A stretch of DNA of 64,000 nucleotides from an uncultured Treponema sp. GTDB taxonomy: Bacteria; Spirochaetota; Spirochaetia; Treponematales; Treponemataceae. Below are positions 34,831 to 44,023 of the stretch, in pieces. Under the pieces are notes generated by a model. That model was not told the origin of the DNA, ran no database searches, and saw only the letters and a program-made list of their open reading frames with translations. The DNA is taken from contig NZ_CAKVAM010000004.1 in NCBI RefSeq assembly GCF_934725225.1, forward strand, positions 262,208 to 326,207. Reading direction: 5' to 3'. The translations under genes and the position numbers were made by a program. The stretch's first letter is position 1; each line of letters begins with the position of its first letter.

Positions 34831-37800
34831 TTACTCCATTGCCTTGACGTTTTTTTCGATGAAGTCGATTTCGGCTTTGTCTAGGTTGTATTTTTTGTAG
34901 AGTTGCTGGTCAATTTCTTGGATGGAGGCAGTCCAGTCGATGTCGCTGTTTGGGGTGAAGTCTTGGAGAGGAACGTTTGCCCAGGTTTCACGAGGATTAT
35001 CCTGCGTTACTTTTAATGTTCCCAACATTGCGCGGGCAAATTTTGTCTTTATGTATTTCATGCAGTTTTCGGCTTCTTCTTTTGTCGTAAATTTTCCAAT
35101 GCTTAAAAAAGTCGTTGTAGAGCCGACTATCGGCTCGCCGACTATCGGCTCGCCGACTATCGGGGTCGATAGTACTTCGCCTATCGCCCCCGATCCGTTT
35201 GCTTTAGGAATAAAAATTTTATAGAAATCAAAATTATCTGGAATTCTGATGTAAGATTTTTTTATCCATTTCAAAATACGGTTGTTGTTTTCCCGTCCGT
35301 AAATCCGCACGTATTCTATTCCGTCATTCGGCTTTTCATCAAAGAAAAGTTCAGGGAAAATTGAAAAAATGTTTGAGCCACAATCATATCTGTGTCCTTT
35401 GCTTTGACGATTTTCAGCCCATGGATTTTCCTCATAGAGTTTTTCTGTAACCTTGTATAAGTCTCTTCCATAAATTAAATCAGAAAAAGTCTTAAAATCC
35501 GAATTTTTGACTTTTCTCAATGCAGACTGCAATTCCTCAAACGCAACAAAAGTTCCTATCTTTCCAAAATTTTTATTTTTGTCCCAATAAGTAACGGCAA
35601 CACCGCCTTTTATATCGACCGTAGGAAAAACTTCATCGCTCTTTGCCCAGTATTTTACGACTTTAAAATGCTCGTTATTCAGGATTTTCTGATTCCAGTC
35701 TTTAGGTGTCTTTCCTGCATTAAACAAAAATCTTGCAGGATGAATCATTATAACATTGTCAGCAAATTTGCATGAAACATCTATGAACAAATGATAAATC
35801 GGGTCAGAGCCGTTTGCATCTCCTGTAGCTGTAACCTGATACGGCGGATTTCCTATGACAGCTTCAAATTTCATTTCTTCGTTTCCTTCTTTTGTTTTGT
35901 CTATTTCATCATCAAGTCTTATCTGCTCAAACGGCTTGTTCTGGCTGAGCAGCTCTCTGATTTTCTCGCAATCGATTCCGTCCTTGTTTCTTATTTTCAG
36001 CAGGTCGTAGCTCACAAAGTTTTTTGCGATACATTCTGTGTTCAGTCCAAGAATTTCATAGATTTTTCTTGTGAACTCGTAAGTGTAAGCGGAGGACGGA
36101 ATAGAATAAATACGGTCTTTGAACTCTGATAAATTCTTTCCCAAAGACTCGTATTTTTTATAGATTGAAATCGCGAATTCCGCCATTTTGCTGTTTATGT
36201 CAAGAATCGCCCTGTTTTTGCTCAGCGCGGATTCAAAGCACGAAGTCGGCAAGAGGCTTACCATCTCGTCGCAAGTTTTTTCTGGAGTTACAACCTCGCT
36301 TTCGCTTAGCCGCCCGAATTTTGTAAGGGCTGTCTTGGCTCTTTGCAGCGGCGGAACTTTATCGTCTGCGGAAAGCTCATTCAAATGATCGATTTTGTAA
36401 TCCAGCTGGCTTAATCCGAACTTGTCCATATTCTGGCGGATAAGCTCAAGAACGGATGTTTTTAGCGAAAGGTTTGTTAATATTCTAGGATTTTCACCAG
36501 TTGAGGCGCAATCTATAATATCCCGCAAGGATTTTACCCTGTCTTTTGTCAGAAAGGCAAAGAAAAGAATTCTGGCATAATACGTGCGCCATTTTTGAAT
36601 CAAATCTTTTGTTTCATTTCCGTCTGAATTTTCATCAGGACTTTTAGTCTTGGACTCGTCCTGAGAAGCCGCTTTATTGGTATTTTCAGAATCATCAGGA
36701 TTTTCAATATCAAGGCCGTTGCCATCTCCGTCCGCAGATTTTATTGCAAAGCCTTCTTTCGAGCCAAGTTTTCCTTGCTTTTCGATTTCCGCGTAAATAT
36801 CTGAAATTTTCATCAGGTTCATGTCAACAGGAATTTCAACAGTTTCCTCGGCAACGCCCTTGTTTCTTGAGTATTCGCTCACGGCTTTCATGATGTCGGC
36901 GGGCGTTATCTGGACAAGCCTTTCTGCATTTGCGGCGATAACAGGGCTTATTCTAAGTTCTTCCCTAAGACGCTCTTCAAGCTTGTTGTTTCCGCTCTCG
37001 TCTGTGTTCACATTGTAAATAAGGGATTTTTTCTCCTGCATCTGAAAGAGGCGCAACGGGTCAAAATCAACGAGCAGAGTCTGCGGCTTCATATTGAATT
37101 TTATCTTGTTTCCGTCTTTGTCCTCAAGAATTTTTATATACTGGTTCTGAAGCCTGAAAACAGCCTGATCGTATTCCTGTGGCGAGCTTGTATCCTTAAA
37201 ATAAAGCATTGTGTCCCACTGCTCAACTGTGCTTCCGGTCAGCATCCGGTTTACAGTCAGGGTAAGCGTCTTTACTTTCTCTTTTTCAGCCTTTCTTATT
37301 TCATTTTTTACATCAGAAACTTTCTTATAGACGTTATCAAGCCCAGAAATATTTATTATTTTATACAAGTTCAAATTCTTGAATTTTGCCTTGTTGCTTG
37401 TAATAAGATTTTCAAGAGCATCGCAGCTTGCGCAATACGGAAGAACCGCGACAATATGGCGGCACATTTTGCCTTTCTTGAATTTGTCATAATCAAGGAA
37501 CGGCATAAGCTCGTCATCAGCCTTTGAGCCGTCTATTGCTTCAAGAAGCTCAAGGATTTCCTTTTCATAGACAAATTTTTTATATTCATTATCTTCATCT
37601 TTTCTTATTGATTTTGGCTTGAACAATGCGCTGAAAGCATAAGACACGCCGTTTTTTTTAAGCTCTTCAAGTTTCTTTCTGGCAGAAGTGTTCAGATTAA
37701 AGGCAAACCTAATCATCTGCGGAAAGCCGTAATAAGGATTGTCCCACTCCTTTACATCATCTTTTAAGATGTTATCTTTATCCCACGCTTCCTGCTCTTT

Positions 37801-38916
37801 CACAATGTCCGCGAACTGGCAGAAACAGATTATGTCGTCTTTTTGAAACTCGCTTCCCATCAGAATGCGGTATGGAGTTCCCGAAAGATGAAGCTTTACT
37901 TTTGCCTTGAACGATTTTATCTGCTTTTCGGCTTTTTCGCTGTCAACAAATTCGTCATCAAATTTGACTTTCTTTAAGCCTTCATCTTCCTGAAAATCCA
38001 GATTTCTCAGAACTTTTCCGTAGCTTTCGGCGCGCGCTCCAAAATGAGTTTCATCGACAATCAGCAGATCTACAGTTTCTGTAAAGACAGTTTTGTGCTT
38101 TTCCTTGATTTTTTCTCCCTGCAGATCCTGCAATGTAAGAAACAGGACAATCCGTCTTTTTGCCTCAAATTTCTCTTTCAGAATATTTTCATCCGCAATC
38201 AGGTCTTTTGATTCAAGAAAATCATAATCCTCAAAATTCTTTGGGATTTCTACAGTCTTTTTCCATTCATCTTTAACATCTGCCTTTGCGCTTACAACAA
38301 CCACAAATTTCGCGCCGGACACTTTTGCGCAGCACATAGAAGTGAACGATTTTCCAAAGCGCATTACAGCATACATAAGAAGATTTCTGTGTCCGTTTTT
38401 TACAGCGTTCAGATAATTTTCTACCGCTTCCTGCTGATTCGGGCGCAAAGTCCAAACTTCGCCGCTTCTCTCATAGACAAATGAATTTGCCGACTTGTCG
38501 CTTTTACTGTAAAAGTGGTATTTTCCTGTTTTGCCAGCAAAATCAAGCTTTATGTCATTTATCGCCTCGGAAATTTCTTCTTTTGAAGTCTCCCGGAAAA
38601 ATTCATTTGAATAATAATTGCTTTCCGCACTGATTCCAGCCAAATCTTTTTGAGTAAGCCTGTGCTTTCTTTTTTCTGTTTCCAAATATTGATGAATTGA
38701 ATAGTCCCGAAAATACACATCTTCTGTTACTGCCGCCTTGTCCTCAAACTGCTGGGTAAGATTCGGAAAATATTTTCTCCACTCCGCCAGACGCACTTTT
38801 ACAGGACGGTATGTGTCTCCAACTTTCAGATAGTTCGGAATTGAATTTGTATTGAAAGCATAAATATAAGGCTCAATTCTTCCAAAAACAATCTTGTCAA
38901 CTTCAGAAAAATCCAT
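34831..38916 (-). CDS. Giant restriction protein: GIY-YIG-like domain, DEAD helicase and N6-methylase
   Basis: About 1361 residues from the ATG at 38916, chosen because GAAGGAG lies 9 bp upstream; the start comes 1 bp after the partner gene stop. The N-terminal ~60 residues resemble a T5orf172/GIY-YIG-like unit (YIYAFN...YLKVGD...VRLAEW). A helicase follows, with an MRFGKSF Walker A near 190 and VDETHFGAR near 290. After a charged linker (about 715-765), the methylase motif IV VIGNPPYQ lies near 1025. The C-terminus is probably the recognition domain and holds a short repeat. The SAM motif is not obvious here and may be supplied by the partner subunit. Confidence 0.8.
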   Translation of the reverse strand: MDFSEVDKIVFGRIEPYIYAFNTNSIPNYLKVGDTYRPVKVRLAEWRKYFPNLTQQFEDKAAVTEDVYFRDYSIHQYLETEKRKHRLTQKDLAGISAESNYYSNEFFRETSKEEISEAINDIKLDFAGKTGKYHFYSKSDKSANSFVYERSGEVWTLRPNQQEAVENYLNAVKNGHRNLLMYAVMRFGKSFTSMCCAKVSGAKFVVVVSAKADVKDEWKKTVEIPKNFEDYDFLESKDLIADENILKEKFEAKRRIVLFLTLQDLQGEKIKEKHKTVFTETVDLLIVDETHFGARAESYGKVLRNLDFQEDEGLKKVKFDDEFVDSEKAEKQIKSFKAKVKLHLSGTPYRILMGSEFQKDDIICFCQFADIVKEQEAWDKDNILKDDVKEWDNPYYGFPQMIRFAFNLNTSARKKLEELKKNGVSYAFSALFKPKSIRKDEDNEYKKFVYEKEILELLEAIDGSKADDELMPFLDYDKFKKGKMCRHIVAVLPYCASCDALENLITSNKAKFKNLNLYKIINISGLDNVYKKVSDVKNEIRKAEKEKVKTLTLTVNRMLTGSTVEQWDTMLYFKDTSSPQEYDQAVFRLQNQYIKILEDKDGNKIKFNMKPQTLLVDFDPLRLFQMQEKKSLIYNVNTDESGNNKLEERLREELRISPVIAANAERLVQITPADIMKAVSEYSRNKGVAEETVEIPVDMNLMKISDIYAEIEKQGKLGSKEGFAIKSADGDGNGLDIENPDDSENTNKAASQDESKTKSPDENSDGNETKDLIQKWRTYYARILFFAFLTKDRVKSLRDIIDCASTGENPRILTNLSLKTSVLELIRQNMDKFGLSQLDYKIDHLNELSADDKVPPLQRAKTALTKFGRLSESEVVTPEKTCDEMVSLLPTSCFESALSKNRAILDINSKMAEFAISIYKKYESLGKNLSEFKDRIYSIPSSAYTYEFTRKIYEILGLNTECIAKNFVSYDLLKIRNKDGIDCEKIRELLSQNKPFEQIRLDDEIDKTKEGNEEMKFEAVIGNPPYQVTATGDANGSDPIYHLFIDVSCKFADNVIMIHPARFLFNAGKTPKDWNQKILNNEHFKVVKYWAKSDEVFPTVDIKGGVAVTYWDKNKNFGKIGTFVAFEELQSALRKVKNSDFKTFSDLIYGRDLYKVTEKLYEENPWAENRQSKGHRYDCGSNIFSIFPELFFDEKPNDGIEYVRIYGRENNNRILKWIKKSYIRIPDNFDFYKIFIPKANGSGAIGEVLSTPIVGEPIVGEPIVGSTTTFLSIGKFTTKEEAENCMKYIKTKFARAMLGTLKVTQDNPRETWANVPLQDFTPNSDIDWTASIQEIDQQLYKKYNLDKAEIDFIEKNVKAME
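35122..35166. repeat. In-frame 15-bp tandem repeat inside the giant R-M gene
   Basis: Two perfect units of GCCGACTATCGGCTC and a third diverging in its last bases. They encode repeated PIVGE pentapeptides at about residues 1250-1265 in the C-terminal, putative target-recognition, part. Each unit is also a near-palindrome. Unit gain or loss would keep the frame and change the length of the loop. Confidence 0.8.
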
Positions 38917-38917
38917 T

Positions 38918-39901
38918 TTACTCATCTCCTTCAACGCAGTCCACGAACCTTACTATCTCATTCTTTTTCCAGTCCTTTATCTTGCAGTAGATTCCGTTGT
39001 GCTTTAGCGGATTGTTTTTCTTGCAGCCCTCGCACGCCTTTGAGACTATTCTTGTCTCAAACAAATCCTGCTCTAAGACTTCTTTTTCCGTGCAGCTGTT
39101 CGGAACAACAAATTTAAGCCCGTCCATCTGCCAGATATTCCAGACAATTATTTTTGCAAAGCCGGCTAAATCCTGTGCCGAAAGATTCTCGTTGAATTTA
39201 TGCTGATAATGCTCGGCGACCGTAAAAAGGACGTTCTCCCTTGCGATTAAAACGTTGTCGCCCTGCCATTCAAAACCGTAGGAGCTTTGAACCGCCGAAA
39301 AAGCCCATTTCAGCCAGTCCCCGCGGCTTTCGGTATTCTCATTTACAACGCGGAGCTTTCTGTCCAAAAATCCCACACGTTCAGGAACTTCTATATACTC
39401 CCCTGTTACAGCGTCGTACCGGCTTGTGATGTAAGGAGCTTCTCCGCAGGTGATTTCAAGCCTTGTTGAACAAACGTAGTCTTTCCAGCTCTTGTTTTCC
39501 GCTTCCGGGAATGAGATTTTCTCTTTTATTGTTTTCCAGGAGCATTTTTCTTCTATATTAAACGCATTTTTCCACCCGAACCATACTTCATCAACAAGGT
39601 TGTTCTGCAAGTTGCAAACCCAGCTTGGCGTAAAAACCTCGGCTTTCTGCCTTACGCGCTTCTGCTGCTCTGCCTTTGACTTTTGCGTGCGCGGCTTTAT
39701 TATGCTTCCGTTTCTTGAAGTTATAAGCTCAACAAGAATCGGCTTTTCAAAAGCGTACTGCGCGCCGTGCTTTGTGTAGTTGTCAGTCGCCCAGATTATG
39801 TTTCTGCCGGTTGTCTTGTCCTGCAGGAGAAGCTCAAGAAGCTCATTGTCTATTTTGAGGAGGTTATTTTCTTTTATGTCAATACAGTTTTTTTCTGGCA
39901 T
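38918..39901 (-). CDS. Restriction-modification partner subunit ('subunit M'-like)
   Basis: A 327-residue protein. KAEVFTPSWVCNLQNNLVDEVWF (from residue 86) resembles methylase motif X. LEITCGEAPYITSRYD (148-163) is placed like a motif I SAM-binding segment but is divergent. ERVGFLDRKLRVV follows. A CEGCKKNNPL segment near the end has two cysteines. No NPPY is present, while the next gene has NPPY but no clear motif I. The two may therefore form one split methylase (inference). The gene order with the helicase-methylase gene is a known pairing. Confidence 0.75.
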   Translation of the reverse strand: MPEKNCIDIKENNLLKIDNELLELLLQDKTTGRNIIWATDNYTKHGAQYAFEKPILVELITSRNGSIIKPRTQKSKAEQQKRVRQKAEVFTPSWVCNLQNNLVDEVWFGWKNAFNIEEKCSWKTIKEKISFPEAENKSWKDYVCSTRLEITCGEAPYITSRYDAVTGEYIEVPERVGFLDRKLRVVNENTESRGDWLKWAFSAVQSSYGFEWQGDNVLIARENVLFTVAEHYQHKFNENLSAQDLAGFAKIIVWNIWQMDGLKFVVPNSCTEKEVLEQDLFETRIVSKACEGCKKNNPLKHNGIYCKIKDWKKNEIVRFVDCVEGDE

Positions 39902-39987
39902 AGGTTTATTATAAGATTCAATTTGTAAGCTTCTTTTAATTTAGCATAATTTTGATTTTTTTTCTTCTGTATAAAGAAACCAGCCGT

Positions 39988-41880
39988 CTACACCCTTCTC
40001 ACAGCTTCCCTGTAGAACCACAGCTCTTCCGGGCATTTTTTTATTATGCGCGCTTTTATCCGCTCAGCCTCGCGCTGGTTTCCAGACTTTTCATAAAGGC
40101 GGAACAGCTCAAGGTCGCGTTTTAGGCGCAGCTCTTCGGCAAGGTTTGAGCGGTCTTCAAAGTCGTCTGCCGTTGCAAGCTCAACCGACTTGTCGTAGTA
40201 GCGGGCGCATTTTTCCGCATTGTTTTTTATGCGCGCCTGATAAAGGCCGAATGTGGCGCACATATAGCAGTTTGCCGTTACGTTGCTCAAAAAAATGTCA
40301 AGGATTTTGCCGTCAATGTTCCCGCCGGCTTCAAGCCTTGAATACACAAGATTGTTGAAGAACAAAGGCAGGCCGTCGTGCGTCTTTCTGTATTCATAAA
40401 AAAGCTTTTCAAGCTCGAATGAGCACTCCATAAGAATCTCAGGATTATATGAAATATCCGCAAAAAGCCTGATTTTTGTGTTCAGTATGCAGACTTTTAC
40501 TTCCGCCATCTCTTCAGTCTGGGAGCTCTTCGTGCATTGCCATAAAAAATCAGCATACTCTGCGGCGCGCGCAAATTCCTTTTTTTCAATCAGAATCCGC
40601 ATAAACAGGTCGCACACATCAAGAAATTCTTTTTTGTTTGAAGGAACAAAAACCGCTCCGAATCTTTCCTCAAACACCTTTAAAGCAGCGTCATACTTTT
40701 TCGCCTTGCACAATAAATCCATATATATAGAAGAAACATTGCGCTTTAGCCGTTTTCCGTCTGTTTCCTTTAGCTTTAGATATGACTTTTCGGCATTTTT
40801 TAAGGCGCGCTCATTCTTGTTCATTCTGATATTGCAAAGCGCAATGTTGCTCCATATTCCGGCGGAAAAATAATCCTGGGCGCAGATTTCCTGCAGAACT
40901 TCAAGGCAGTCGGCAAAGCGTTCCTGCTCAAAATAGCAGTTGCCAAGAATATTCATAGAGTCAATAAAATATTCCCTGTCTTTTTTTGTGGAAGGAAATT
41001 TCACAAATCTTTCCATAAAGCGCGTAAAGTATTCTGTTTCTGTCTTGAACGCAGTTTTATAGAAAAAGTCCGCAACCTGCTTTGATGAAGGATTAAGGCA
41101 GGCGGCGTTTTTAAGCCAAAAGACAGTCTTTTTATAAAGCGCGCATTTTCTTTTTTTAGGCTTTTCCTGATTCAGCAAGGCGCGGTAAAGGTAAGCAAGC
41201 ATAAGGGCAACATCGCTTGTGCTTTCAATATTGTAAAAAACATAGCGGAATGTGTGAACAGCCTTGCGCAAGTCGTTCAAAAGAACAAAAGTAAGGCCGT
41301 ACTGGCACAAAAGCTCATAGTTTTCTTCCGCATCATCGTCCTGTTTTTCAAGAAACGACTCTATCATCTTGTTTGCGCCGCTGTAGTCCCCAGCGGCAAG
41401 CAGAACGCAGGAAAGGCTTCTGACGGTTTCCGCAGTCTCACTCTTAAGAATGCTTTGAGAAGCATTTTCTGTCCTGGAGAGATTTTTTAAAGCTTCCGCA
41501 ACAAGCAGACTTTTCGTCTTTTGCTCCTCAAAAAAAGCGTTTGCCTTTGACTGGATTTTTTCAAGGCATTTTCTTTCATTCTCAAAGTCGCCCAAAAGCT
41601 TGTAGTAGACAGAAAGACGATAATAATAAGTGTCAGAATAGCGTTCATTCTTGGCAAACGAAGAATTGTCGTTTTCAAATTCTGCAATCTGGTTTTCAAT
41701 TTTTTCCTTGAATATTACGGCTGTGGACTTTCTTACCTCAAGCTTTGCGGCCTTTGAAAAATCGGTAAAATCCTCAAGACTAAGCGTAAGTGTAATTTCA
41801 GGAATAAGAGTGTCAATTTTTATGTTGGAAACGTTTTTTTGGGCAAGAGAGAGTTCTGTGCATGTTTCGGTCGTTGTCAT
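39988..41880 (-). CDS. TPR-repeat protein paired with a Ser/Thr kinase
   Basis: A 630-residue all-helical protein with many tetratricopeptide-like repeats through its length, for example YYRLSVYYKLLGDFENERKCL, LNILGNCYFEQERFADCLEVL and SNIALCNIRMNKNERALKNAEKSYL. There is no signal peptide or membrane helix. The start (GGAGG site) overlaps the end of the kinase gene region with a 2-bp gap, so the two are co-translated. It is likely a scaffold or substrate of the kinase. A signalling or defence role is inferred. Confidence 0.8.
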   Translation of the reverse strand: MTTTETCTELSLAQKNVSNIKIDTLIPEITLTLSLEDFTDFSKAAKLEVRKSTAVIFKEKIENQIAEFENDNSSFAKNERYSDTYYYRLSVYYKLLGDFENERKCLEKIQSKANAFFEEQKTKSLLVAEALKNLSRTENASQSILKSETAETVRSLSCVLLAAGDYSGANKMIESFLEKQDDDAEENYELLCQYGLTFVLLNDLRKAVHTFRYVFYNIESTSDVALMLAYLYRALLNQEKPKKRKCALYKKTVFWLKNAACLNPSSKQVADFFYKTAFKTETEYFTRFMERFVKFPSTKKDREYFIDSMNILGNCYFEQERFADCLEVLQEICAQDYFSAGIWSNIALCNIRMNKNERALKNAEKSYLKLKETDGKRLKRNVSSIYMDLLCKAKKYDAALKVFEERFGAVFVPSNKKEFLDVCDLFMRILIEKKEFARAAEYADFLWQCTKSSQTEEMAEVKVCILNTKIRLFADISYNPEILMECSFELEKLFYEYRKTHDGLPLFFNNLVYSRLEAGGNIDGKILDIFLSNVTANCYMCATFGLYQARIKNNAEKCARYYDKSVELATADDFEDRSNLAEELRLKRDLELFRLYEKSGNQREAERIKARIIKKCPEELWFYREAVRRV

Positions 41881-41882
41881 TT

Positions 41883-43163
41883 TTAAGCCTCCGTTTTTGG
41901 CATTGCAGAAACAAGCTGCGCCGCTGACTTTTCAATAAGGCGTTTTTTATGCAAAGACTTCCGCCTTTTGAACTCTGAGCGAAGATGAGTGTTCTCCATA
42001 ATCTTTGAAAGGCAAAAAAGCTTCCTGCGGATTTCAGGAAAATCTTCTTTGCAAGGACGCTTTCTCCAGTCAAACGAAGTGAACCGCTGGATAACCAGGT
42101 CAATTTCCTGCTTTATAAAAGACGGAATGTCAGCCTCATCCCCTAAAGCTACAAGACGAACCGAGCGCGAAAATTCATCAAGATAGGAATTGAACACTTC
42201 AAGCCTTTCTGCAAAGCTGTTTCCGTCATTTGGATAAACGCGGCAGTTTTCAAGAGTTTCTATATAGCCCGGGTTCGTCTCGTATAATTTCTGCTTGAAT
42301 GTGCGGCAGCCAAAAAGCTCGTAAAGCATGCAGCCCAATGAATACATATCCTGCGCACGGGCAAGCTCTTTTTCAGGCGGAAGACCGCAGAGAATTTCAG
42401 GCGAGGCATAGCCTTCTGTTCCGTGCCATTTTTCAGGATAGAGGCGGATTTTCTCGCGGACATTCTTTTCTGCGCAGCTTGAGGCAAAGTCAATCAGCAC
42501 AACGCCGTCCTTTTGCCTGCCGGATTTTGCCATAAGATTTGAAGGCTTTAGATCACGGTGAAAAACTCCGCCGCCATGCACAGAGCATACAGCGTTAAGA
42601 ATCTGGCAGAACAGCCTAAGCCTTTTTGCATATTTTAAAAGCGAGGGACTGCTGTTGTCAAAAAAAGCCTTTTTAAGCTCGATATTAAGGTTTTCGATTG
42701 CAATATAGCTTAGCGTGTGCGAAAAAGTTTTTCCGCCGGCTTCAATCAGAACCGGAGCGCGCGAAAGACGGCCTATAACATCCGGCGTATGGCGGTTGTT
42801 TTTCAGCTCAGAAAGGATTTTGTCTTCCCACTCAAAAAGCTTTTCGTAGTCTATATCGGTGTCTATGTCAGAAATTCCTGCAATACGCTGGGAAAAAAGC
42901 GGGTCAAGGCATTTTAGGACAACCTTCTTGTCTGTAACGCTGTCCACCGCGCGGAACACAAAAGAAGAATGGCCGTCAATCTTCTTAATCTTGCTCTCAT
43001 GCTCAAGCACATTCAAAAGCTCAAGGTTTTCAAAGCGGTCAAGAATAGAATCCGCATTTTTAATTGCCTGAACCGCGCAAAAATTCAAATTCTCCTGGCA
43101 GACGCTCTCGCCGTCAGAATAATCATCAAAATCAAAATAAAGCTGACTTTCATCGTTATACAA
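41883..43163 (-). CDS. Eukaryote-like Ser/Thr protein kinase
   Basis: A 426-residue kinase. The ATP-anchoring Lys is Lys84 (KKVVLKCL), the catalytic loop is FHRDLKPSN with Asp204, and the metal-binding motif is DFA (225-227) instead of DFG. GTEGYASPEIL is the activation/P+1 segment. The start is a TTG at 43163, supported by GGGGGAG nine bases upstream; no ATG is available. There is no transmembrane helix, so it is cytoplasmic, unlike PknB types. It is paired with a TPR protein. An upstream array of dyads may control it. Confidence 0.88.
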   Translation of the reverse strand: MYNDESQLYFDFDDYSDGESVCQENLNFCAVQAIKNADSILDRFENLELLNVLEHESKIKKIDGHSSFVFRAVDSVTDKKVVLKCLDPLFSQRIAGISDIDTDIDYEKLFEWEDKILSELKNNRHTPDVIGRLSRAPVLIEAGGKTFSHTLSYIAIENLNIELKKAFFDNSSPSLLKYAKRLRLFCQILNAVCSVHGGGVFHRDLKPSNLMAKSGRQKDGVVLIDFASSCAEKNVREKIRLYPEKWHGTEGYASPEILCGLPPEKELARAQDMYSLGCMLYELFGCRTFKQKLYETNPGYIETLENCRVYPNDGNSFAERLEVFNSYLDEFSRSVRLVALGDEADIPSFIKQEIDLVIQRFTSFDWRKRPCKEDFPEIRRKLFCLSKIMENTHLRSEFKRRKSLHKKRLIEKSAAQLVSAMPKTEA

Positions 43164-43272
43164 ATCCGCAGACTCCCCCGAATGTTTTTTATTTTATAAG
43201 AAAATTATAACATATTTTTAGCGGATTTGCAGGGGGAATTCTTATAAAAATATTCCCACTATGTTGGGCAAA

Positions 43273-43351
43273 TATAGTCACTATATTTTAAAATAAAGTA
43301 ACTATATTTGGAAATATAGTTACTTTATTCGCTCAACTTAGTTACTTTATT
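43273..43351. promoter_or_regulatory. Operator-like array upstream of the kinase-TPR operon
   Basis: TATAGTCACTATA is a 13-bp dyad at 43273-43285. A perfect 18-bp inverted repeat follows (AATAAAGTAACTATATTT at 43292-43309 and its complement at 43312-43329, two bases apart). A further TAGTTACTTTATT is at 43339-43351, exactly 22 bp (two helical turns) from the equivalent half-site at 43317. The array lies 110-190 bp before the kinase start and behind the XRE gene, which may encode its binder. Confidence 0.6.
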
Positions 43352-43390
43352 TTTTACTGGATTTTGAAGCGGAAAAAACAGCTTGATTTA

Positions 43391-44023
43391 TCAGTCTATT
43401 TCCATCAAATCTTCTGCGGAACATTCAAGGACTTTTGCAAGCTTCAGCACAGTTTCTGCCTTTGCTGAATTTATATTTTTCTGGCCCTGCTCGTACTGCT
43501 GAATTGTGCGCAGCGGCACACCAGAAATTTCTGAAAGTTCTTTCTGCGAAAATCCCGCCGTTTGCCTCTGCAATTTTAGATTCGTGCTTTGCTTCCTTGA
43601 ATTATAAAGCTCCGCCATTTTTCCGCAGAAATGAGAAATATCCATCTCATGATAAGGACTGTACATTCCAAGAATCTCTTCTATCGGTATCAGAGAATCT
43701 ATTTTCTTGAATGTCAAATTGGTCTGCCATTGAAAATATGCCAACGCCCAGCCAGCCCAGTATTCAGGACTTTTGTTCGCGGCCGGCCGGTATTTTTTTG
43801 CAAGCGAAAAATCACCGGAAACTTCAAGAGCAAGCTCAACACCGGACTTTCCTGCAATCACAGATGACTCGCCTCTTTCAAATCTGGCTGAAATTTCAGA
43901 CAAAAGAAACTTTTTATAAAATCCGCGCAACTTCTCTTTCAAGTCGTAGACAGCAAAATCGAGCATTGAGCCAAGATTGACCTGAGCCTTTGAAAGATAG
44001 GTTTTATCGTAGGCGTGAATCAT
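43391..44023 (-). CDS. XRE-type antitoxin-like protein of a DUF3990 pair
   Basis: A 210-residue protein with an unusual layout. The N-terminal ~145 residues are of the kind found beside DUF3990 genes (AYDKTYLSKAQVNLGSMLDFAVYD, WAGWALAYFQWQTNLTFKKI). A Cro/CI helix-turn-helix lies at the C-terminus (AGFSQKELSEISGVPLRTIQQYEQGQ). The start overlaps the end of the DUF3990 gene by 20 bp. This fusion of a DUF3990-associated domain and an XRE domain suggests an antitoxin that also represses transcription (inference). Confidence 0.7.
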   Translation of the reverse strand: MIHAYDKTYLSKAQVNLGSMLDFAVYDLKEKLRGFYKKFLLSEISARFERGESSVIAGKSGVELALEVSGDFSLAKKYRPAANKSPEYWAGWALAYFQWQTNLTFKKIDSLIPIEEILGMYSPYHEMDISHFCGKMAELYNSRKQSTNLKLQRQTAGFSQKELSEISGVPLRTIQQYEQGQKNINSAKAETVLKLAKVLECSAEDLMEID

